64,000 bases of DNA from CAWJMN01 sp963844055 (GTDB lineage: Bacteria > Planctomycetota > Planctomycetia > Pirellulales > Pirellulaceae), in NCBI GenBank assembly GCA_963844055.1, contig CAWJMN010000002.1, positions 1,612,001 through 1,676,000 on the forward strand, written 5' to 3'. The translations under genes were made by a program, and so were the position numbers. Positions 59,162 through 64,000 of the stretch are shown piece by piece. Numbering within the stretch: the first letter of the stretch is position 1; every line of letters starts with the position of its first letter. The notes under the pieces were generated by a model that worked only from the letters and a program-made list of their open reading frames with translations, had not been told where the DNA came from and searched no databases.

Positions 59162-61012
59162 TTACTCGAAAAAAGCCAAGTTGGTTCGTTCAACGGTTGC
59201 GACTACAGCCGACCGGTCCAGATACTTGTTCCCCCGCTCGCAAGACGTTTCTGGCAGGAAGGAACATGCATGGCAAGAAGCCCCGTGGAGTTTTTCTCCG
59301 TTGCCAACAGTATGCTCCGAGCAAAGCGGGTCGGACGCACACAGACACATTTTTTCCAACGCCCCGCGAATATGCCGACCGAGTTTGTCAGGTTCACCCA
59401 GGGCACACAGCCCACCGAGAGTTCCTTCACTATCGGGGGCCGCTGTGTAAATTAGCACTCCCGCCATCGGATCACCGTCGGAGGGATTCTGGGAATATAT
59501 CCGCTCGGTAATAGAAGCGCTGGTATAGCCACACTCAATGGCTAATTGGCGAATCAACGCATGAGAGAACGTGTGCATTAACACATAGCGGATACCCGGA
59601 TATCCCTTATTTGGGTCTAGGTTCTTAGATGCCCGCCACGCCTGATGCCCTAGCTCGAATTCCCGCTCGTAAGCCTGATTGCGTTTCACCCAATTCTGGA
59701 CCATTGCTTCGGAAAACTGAAAGAATATCCCTTCGCCTCGTGTTTCACTGGCAGGAAGCCATGTAGGGTCCTTGCGTGAGATTTTGGCCCGATTTTCCGG
59801 TGGGAGGTCTTTGGCAGTGTCAAAATCTCTTGATGACATGATGCGGGTGAAGCCCACTAATGCCCGAACTTCTCGTAGCTTCTCCACTAAAACGATCTTC
59901 TCGAAGTATTTTGTGAAGTCCGTCGGCGGATCGACGGTGCGCAGCTTGAAGGTGCGGCTCTCTTTGGCCTTTGCTGGATTAGCAAACACCTTCCATTCCG
60001 GTGACTTCAAATCATCCGGGTCTTCAACTTCTTCAGCGGTCCCCTGAATTTTCTTCTGGATTGCCGCCCAAATCTGGTCGTCGCTGTACTTACTGAAATC
60101 CTTGAGTTGGCCGATCAATCGAAACGCCTTTAGCACATCAATGCTCGACACTTTATCGAGGACGGCCCAATTGTCCTCCACTAAACGGCCCAAATCATCG
60201 GAAGCCTGCGGCACTGACAACGCGGAAATCAATACAGGGAACCAAAGGTTCGATGCACCTTGCAGCATCGGTTTCACATGGTCTTGATCGCAACCGTTAG
60301 GATCAACGTCTCGAAGTTGTGGACGTCGTCCCCTGCAAGCGGGCATGACTGTGCGGTTATTGGGACCGAACGCTTGACCCAAGCGACGGCGAATGCCACA
60401 CCCGTCGCACTTTACTTCCATATCCAATGTCTCGCCGCTGGCACCTGTTTCATACAGGTAGAGCAACCCTTTGCAGTTTGTCGGCCCCTGGTGAACAAAA
60501 TCCACCCATGGAAAATCATCGAGATGGCCATGTACGCACGTCACCATGAACCGAGCGGGAAGCGCGAGTGGAGATTTTCCTTGCGTCGTGCAGTTGTGGA
60601 CATAGCAAGCTCGGTCGGGTCGATACGGCGGTTGTTTAGGCTCAAACAACCCAGAGCTGATTGGGGCCAGCAACCGGCACTTTGAGCAAACCATCCAGCG
60701 TGGAAACGGAGCGACCGGCACGCCAATCTGACGAGTTTCGTCGAACCAGTTGGTTTGCGAGCCTTGCGTTTCCGGTCCTCGAGGCGGAGTGAGAAATCGT
60801 GTTGTCTGTGGGCCAAGTATTGACTGAGCCGAACGCAGCAATCGCTCCTCCGAAATTTCGTTGGAATGCGCACTTGGCCAATCGTCTAACCCCATCACGA
60901 TTACCGACATATTTGGCAAGTCGACTAACGAGCCAATACCGTAGGTCATCAGCGTTTGGCTGGGACGTACTTCACCAACTTCGGATTTTCTCATGTGGCT
61001 GGAAGTGGTCAT
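59162..61012 (-). CDS. drmB: DISARM protein DrmB (DUF1998 domain)
   Basis: 616 residues. An N-terminal Cys-rich zinc-like part (WMVCSKCRLLAP, then VKCDGCGIRR and a DQDHVKPM segment) and the C-terminal DUF1998 domain (about 490-600) with HTFSHALIRQLAIECGYTSA, VLIYTAAPDSEGTLGGL and the Cys cluster CLCASDPLC ... CHACSFLPETSCERGNKYLD. DrmB forms a complex with the DrmA helicase in DISARM and assists DNA loading. Start and stop overlap with drmA by 4 nt (ATGA). Confidence 0.9.
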   Translation of the reverse strand: MTTSSHMRKSEVGEVRPSQTLMTYGIGSLVDLPNMSVIVMGLDDWPSAHSNEISEERLLRSAQSILGPQTTRFLTPPRGPETQGSQTNWFDETRQIGVPVAPFPRWMVCSKCRLLAPISSGLFEPKQPPYRPDRACYVHNCTTQGKSPLALPARFMVTCVHGHLDDFPWVDFVHQGPTNCKGLLYLYETGASGETLDMEVKCDGCGIRRRLGQAFGPNNRTVMPACRGRRPQLRDVDPNGCDQDHVKPMLQGASNLWFPVLISALSVPQASDDLGRLVEDNWAVLDKVSSIDVLKAFRLIGQLKDFSKYSDDQIWAAIQKKIQGTAEEVEDPDDLKSPEWKVFANPAKAKESRTFKLRTVDPPTDFTKYFEKIVLVEKLREVRALVGFTRIMSSRDFDTAKDLPPENRAKISRKDPTWLPASETRGEGIFFQFSEAMVQNWVKRNQAYEREFELGHQAWRASKNLDPNKGYPGIRYVLMHTFSHALIRQLAIECGYTSASITERIYSQNPSDGDPMAGVLIYTAAPDSEGTLGGLCALGEPDKLGRHIRGALEKMCLCASDPLCSEHTVGNGEKLHGASCHACSFLPETSCERGNKYLDRSAVVATVERTNLAFFE

Positions 61013-63618
61013 ACTTGCCCTCCGTCTTCAACTTGCGAAACTTCGGGAATGTTATCAACAATGATTTCTCCGTTGATCTCATCAAGGCCCCCATCACTGA
61101 TGACAAACTTAACGGGTGGCTCGACTTCACGCAAAGAATTGAGACACGTGAATTCCTCCCAACGTTCCATACCTGGACTATGAAGGAGCTTAACGGTAGT
61201 TCCTTTCTTCGGGCCGTCCGGGCCATAGGGTTCCGTATAGGTCAGAGTTCGCCCACCGGTAGTATTCTGCGCCTCGTCTTGCCACAAGTCAGCCTTGCTC
61301 CGCAGTTCGGCTCGACAGAAGTCTCCGGTTGTGGTGCCATCACCAATCAACTCAGCCCGCTTCGCAATCGTTTCGATAGCGTCCTGAACGTAGGGATTTC
61401 CGGTTGTGATGCGTGAGGCAGTTTCATTCGGATTGAACTCCACGCCCCGTAATCTCACGAGCGAAACCAGTAGCCCCGCCAGCCCCCGCTGCAAGGCTCC
61501 CGGCGAGAATGGTGTGACGGAGAGCGGTTCTACATGCTTATAGAACGTAGCGTGATAATGCTCGAAGGTCTCGTAGTGGGAAAGGTCACGAGGTCTGGCC
61601 CAATTGAACACAGTACAAACCAAGCCGGGGAATGTACGACCAACACGGCTTGTCGCTTGGATGTATTCGGCAGTGGCCTTTGGTTGTCCAGCCACCACCA
61701 TTAATCCTAGCCGCTTTACGTCCACGCCGACCGAAATCATGTTCGTTGCCAAGAGCACATCCAGCGGCTTCTTCGGCATGCTCTTGTAGTCTTTGGTTCT
61801 GAACGCCTCTTTGCGCTTCTCTTCGAGTTCGGGATCAAAGCCTGATTCAAGCCGGTCAAGAATCTGCGGAATTTCTTCCGAACGCATACGGCTAGTCAAC
61901 TCGGCGAGGCTGTCATTGAAGAGCTTTCTCTTCGCCAATCCTCTTCTGTCCTGTTTGGTACAAAGAGACGTCACCGAATCATCCACCAGACGCCGCATTC
62001 CTCCAAGTTCCCGCATAGAATTGAAGTAACCCACCAGGGTCATCCAAGGATCAATCTGTCTGCCATACTTCTCATAAAGCGATTGAGCCGAACAAAGGTA
62101 GGCGACATATACCCGAATCAGTGCAGCCTTCAACCTACGACCAGGCGCACAAATACCGAGGTAGCGTCTGCCGAATTCCTTTTCGGTCGGCTCTCGTTGA
62201 ACCGAGAAAAAATTATCCCGCACATCGAGCCCGGGTGGCGGAAAAATGTTGACGGTCCGCAGGAACAGACTACGAACCTGCACGTCGGCGTTCTTGATCG
62301 TTGCCGTCGATGCGATTAACTTCGGGCGAACCGCCTTGCCGTTGACTTCCCAGGTACAGAGCTTGTCGATGGCAGTTTCGTATAGGCCCACAAGCGTTCC
62401 AAGAGGCCCACTGATAAGATGTAATTCATCCTGAATGATCAGATCGGGTGGACGCAGTGGCCCATGTTCTAGCAGCTTAGCCGCTGGCATTCCGAATTTT
62501 GACCTCGGGTGAAACGTCGAGTCTTCAGTTTCCGGCGATTTGAACCCATGTCGTTCGCAGTAACCGTTTACCTGACCGAACAGCATCTGCACTTCGCCCT
62601 TCCATGGCATTTGGGCGAACTTGTCCACTGTGGCGATCAGAAGCGTTGGCAGGCGGCGATAGATTTCTTCATCTACCACTACCACTGGCAAACCCTCACT
62701 TGCTGCTTGTCGCTTGCTAAAAAGGCATTGGCCGAACTTGTCACCGCAAAATGTCAACGTACGGCCCGCTCCATGCGGGTAGGGCTGGGCTTCTAAATGC
62801 TTGCCTGCTTCAATGGCACTACCGCACCACGGGCAAGCCGTAAGTTGGTAAGGGGTGCCAATACCACCACCGACGAATTGATTGCCACGCGCCTGTTTGA
62901 TTGCTTCGACGGCATCATCGGTACGGTTGGGAGTCGTTTTGCGGCCTACCCATAAGCCGATTCGAAACGGCGTTTTTCCCCAACGACTATCGCCATGCTC
63001 CAGTGCCTTACGACGGATCGACTCGCACGCACAAATCAGTGCCGTTGCCCGCTGAAACTGCTGAATCGTCAGTAGGCGCAAAGTGTACCGCATCAGTACT
63101 GCCACGCCTTCGTCACCTACTCGTCCCGCCACAACTCCCTGCAATCGACGCAGTCCCATAGTGTAGGCCGACAACCCCAAATAGGCTTCCGTCTTACCAC
63201 CGCCCGTAGGGAAGAAGAGCAAGTCAGCAAGGGCTTCGGGGCCGACACCACGCTCAGGATGATCTAGCTTTGTCACGCCCGGCAGGTTGAGCAGAATGAA
63301 CGCAATTTGAAACGGTCGCCAACTTCGATTTGCAGGAGTATCAAAGTCATCGTAATGCACCTCGGCACCACGCCGAACATTTTCAGCAAAGATGGATTTC
63401 GTTCGCTGAAGCCACATTGCTCGGTTCATAAACTGGAACGACTCGAATGCCTTTAAATCCTTCGTCAAAAGCTCCAAACCTGCGGAGATTCGTTCGAGCG
63501 TCATTCGGCAATTGGCGATAGCTACTCGTGCTGCATCGCCAAACGAGGATAATGCTTCCGCCGGATCACCAAGCTTGGCCTCTTCCCGGTAGATCCAATC
63601 ACTATAGGCTATGACCAA
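61009..63618 (-). CDS. drmA: DISARM helicase DrmA, main part (downstream of an apparent frameshift)
   Basis: 869 codons of a superfamily-2 helicase. Motif I FFPTGGGKTEAYL (135-147), motif II IIQDELHLISGP, and late motifs LLATNMISVGVDVKRLG and YIQATSRVGRTFPG. The TTG at 63618 is not a real start: the frame upstream continues as EADVKKLPKLLEP in phase with this protein, until about 63657 where the reading must shift to join the N-terminal part. Order and overlaps with drmB and drmC identify the DISARM core. Confidence 0.88.
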   Translation of the reverse strand: MVIAYSDWIYREEAKLGDPAEALSSFGDAARVAIANCRMTLERISAGLELLTKDLKAFESFQFMNRAMWLQRTKSIFAENVRRGAEVHYDDFDTPANRSWRPFQIAFILLNLPGVTKLDHPERGVGPEALADLLFFPTGGGKTEAYLGLSAYTMGLRRLQGVVAGRVGDEGVAVLMRYTLRLLTIQQFQRATALICACESIRRKALEHGDSRWGKTPFRIGLWVGRKTTPNRTDDAVEAIKQARGNQFVGGGIGTPYQLTACPWCGSAIEAGKHLEAQPYPHGAGRTLTFCGDKFGQCLFSKRQAASEGLPVVVVDEEIYRRLPTLLIATVDKFAQMPWKGEVQMLFGQVNGYCERHGFKSPETEDSTFHPRSKFGMPAAKLLEHGPLRPPDLIIQDELHLISGPLGTLVGLYETAIDKLCTWEVNGKAVRPKLIASTATIKNADVQVRSLFLRTVNIFPPPGLDVRDNFFSVQREPTEKEFGRRYLGICAPGRRLKAALIRVYVAYLCSAQSLYEKYGRQIDPWMTLVGYFNSMRELGGMRRLVDDSVTSLCTKQDRRGLAKRKLFNDSLAELTSRMRSEEIPQILDRLESGFDPELEEKRKEAFRTKDYKSMPKKPLDVLLATNMISVGVDVKRLGLMVVAGQPKATAEYIQATSRVGRTFPGLVCTVFNWARPRDLSHYETFEHYHATFYKHVEPLSVTPFSPGALQRGLAGLLVSLVRLRGVEFNPNETASRITTGNPYVQDAIETIAKRAELIGDGTTTGDFCRAELRSKADLWQDEAQNTTGGRTLTYTEPYGPDGPKKGTTVKLLHSPGMERWEEFTCLNSLREVEPPVKFVISDGGLDEINGEIIVDNIPEVSQVEDGGQV

Positions 63619-64000
63619 CGGTTCCAGCAGCTTGGGAAGCTTCTTGACGTCTGCCTCCGCTCAGCACCTTCATGTCAAGGACCAACCCCGTCAGCTTGGC
63701 GAAAGCAGGATTTTCTTCGGCATCCTTTTCAGTAGGCGGAGCGGTACGAGGCACTTCGTAAGATGGCACAATGACGGTTTCGATGTGGGTCGCTCGGTCG
63801 GGCGAATCTTTGGCGACGCTTGCATGAACGCTGACCCCATGTCCCACGGCAAATTCCACATGATGCCGGTAGAGCAGCGCCATCAGTCGCTCTTCCAGAT
63901 CATTGTTCGTACCCAGCGTCGTCCTTTTACAGAAAACCGCCTCACCATCCACGCCGCTAACGGTTAGCTTCGGCTGGAAGATGTGGTACTCGTCTTTTGG
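63602..64000 (-). CDS. drmA: DISARM helicase DrmA, N-terminal part (partial at window edge)
   Basis: Second frame of drmA, open to the right edge of the window, so the true start lies outside. It reads KDEYHIFQPKLTVSG, then DLEERLMALLYRHHVEFAVGHGVS, typical of the DrmA N terminus, and reaches LDMKVLSG before losing phase. Removing one G in the GG near 63655-63660 would join it to the main part without a stop. Any DISARM methyltransferase would be further right. Confidence 0.75.
   Translation of the reverse strand, partial: PKDEYHIFQPKLTVSGVDGEAVFCKRTTLGTNNDLEERLMALLYRHHVEFAVGHGVSVHASVAKDSPDRATHIETVIVPSYEVPRTAPPTEKDAEENPAFAKLTGLVLDMKVLSGGRRQEASQAAGTVGHSL

Overview
The window looks like a chromosomal stretch of a planctomycete, probably of the Pirellula/Blastopirellula/Rhodopirellula type. 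This is inferred from a secreted sulfatase, a giant FG-GAP protein with the N-terminal 'LEDR' motif seen on planctomycete surface proteins, a membrane-anchored Ser/Thr kinase with an unusual N-terminal extension, and Tat-exported metallophosphoesterases. No rRNA, tRNA or CRISPR array was seen.

Bases 1-33,900 are mostly housekeeping and metabolic genes. They comprise a sulfatase, a frameshifted FG-GAP/Ig-like surface protein, an SDR oxidoreductase, a DabB-DabA inorganic-carbon uptake pair (dabA carries a frameshift in an A-run) with a divergent winged-helix regulator and a 14-bp palindrome inside a good promoter, acetate kinase, an esterase, and a co-directional glycan cluster (BON protein, small conserved protein, GH63-like glucosidase, GH13 amylase-family enzyme, membrane protein). 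These are followed by a YbaK-like deacylase, an ECF-type sigma factor, a Gly/His-rich CARDB secreted protein, the Ser/Thr kinase, several small hypotheticals, a lipoprotein, a fatty-acid desaturase, a metallophosphoesterase and a nucleoside deaminase.

Bases 33,900-36,370 hold two tandem copies of an integrase-type insertion sequence, one broken and one intact. From there to the right edge the window is a dense defence/accessory island: GIY-YIG protein; PD-(D/E)XK protein; an uncharacterised three-gene operon (unknown protein, two-HKD phospholipase-D-like protein, SNF2-like helicase); a small cassette-like gene; a TPR protein; an overlapping HNH nuclease/methyltransferase pair; a Y-family polymerase with a partner gene; another PD-(D/E)XK protein; a Tat-exported alpha/beta hydrolase; a CBASS locus (Cap15-like effector, CD-NTase, divergent CapW-like WYL repressor); and the DISARM core drmA-drmB-drmC, with drmA running off the window and carrying an apparent frameshift.

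The most striking non-coding signal is a repeat of about 50 bp. A 12-mer (consensus ACSTAAGTCGYT) is followed, after a spacer of exactly 13 nt, by ATGCTYTCATTTTGGCACA and usually GGGCGG. Direct copies or remnants lie at nearly every junction between accessory modules. The same bipartite motif, inverted and with the same 13-nt spacing, is the left end of both insertion-sequence copies, so the modules may have been brought in or rearranged by that element's machinery. Four genes (FG-GAP protein, dabA, the first transposase copy, drmA) are interrupted by frameshifts, so assembly indel error must be excluded before calling them dead.
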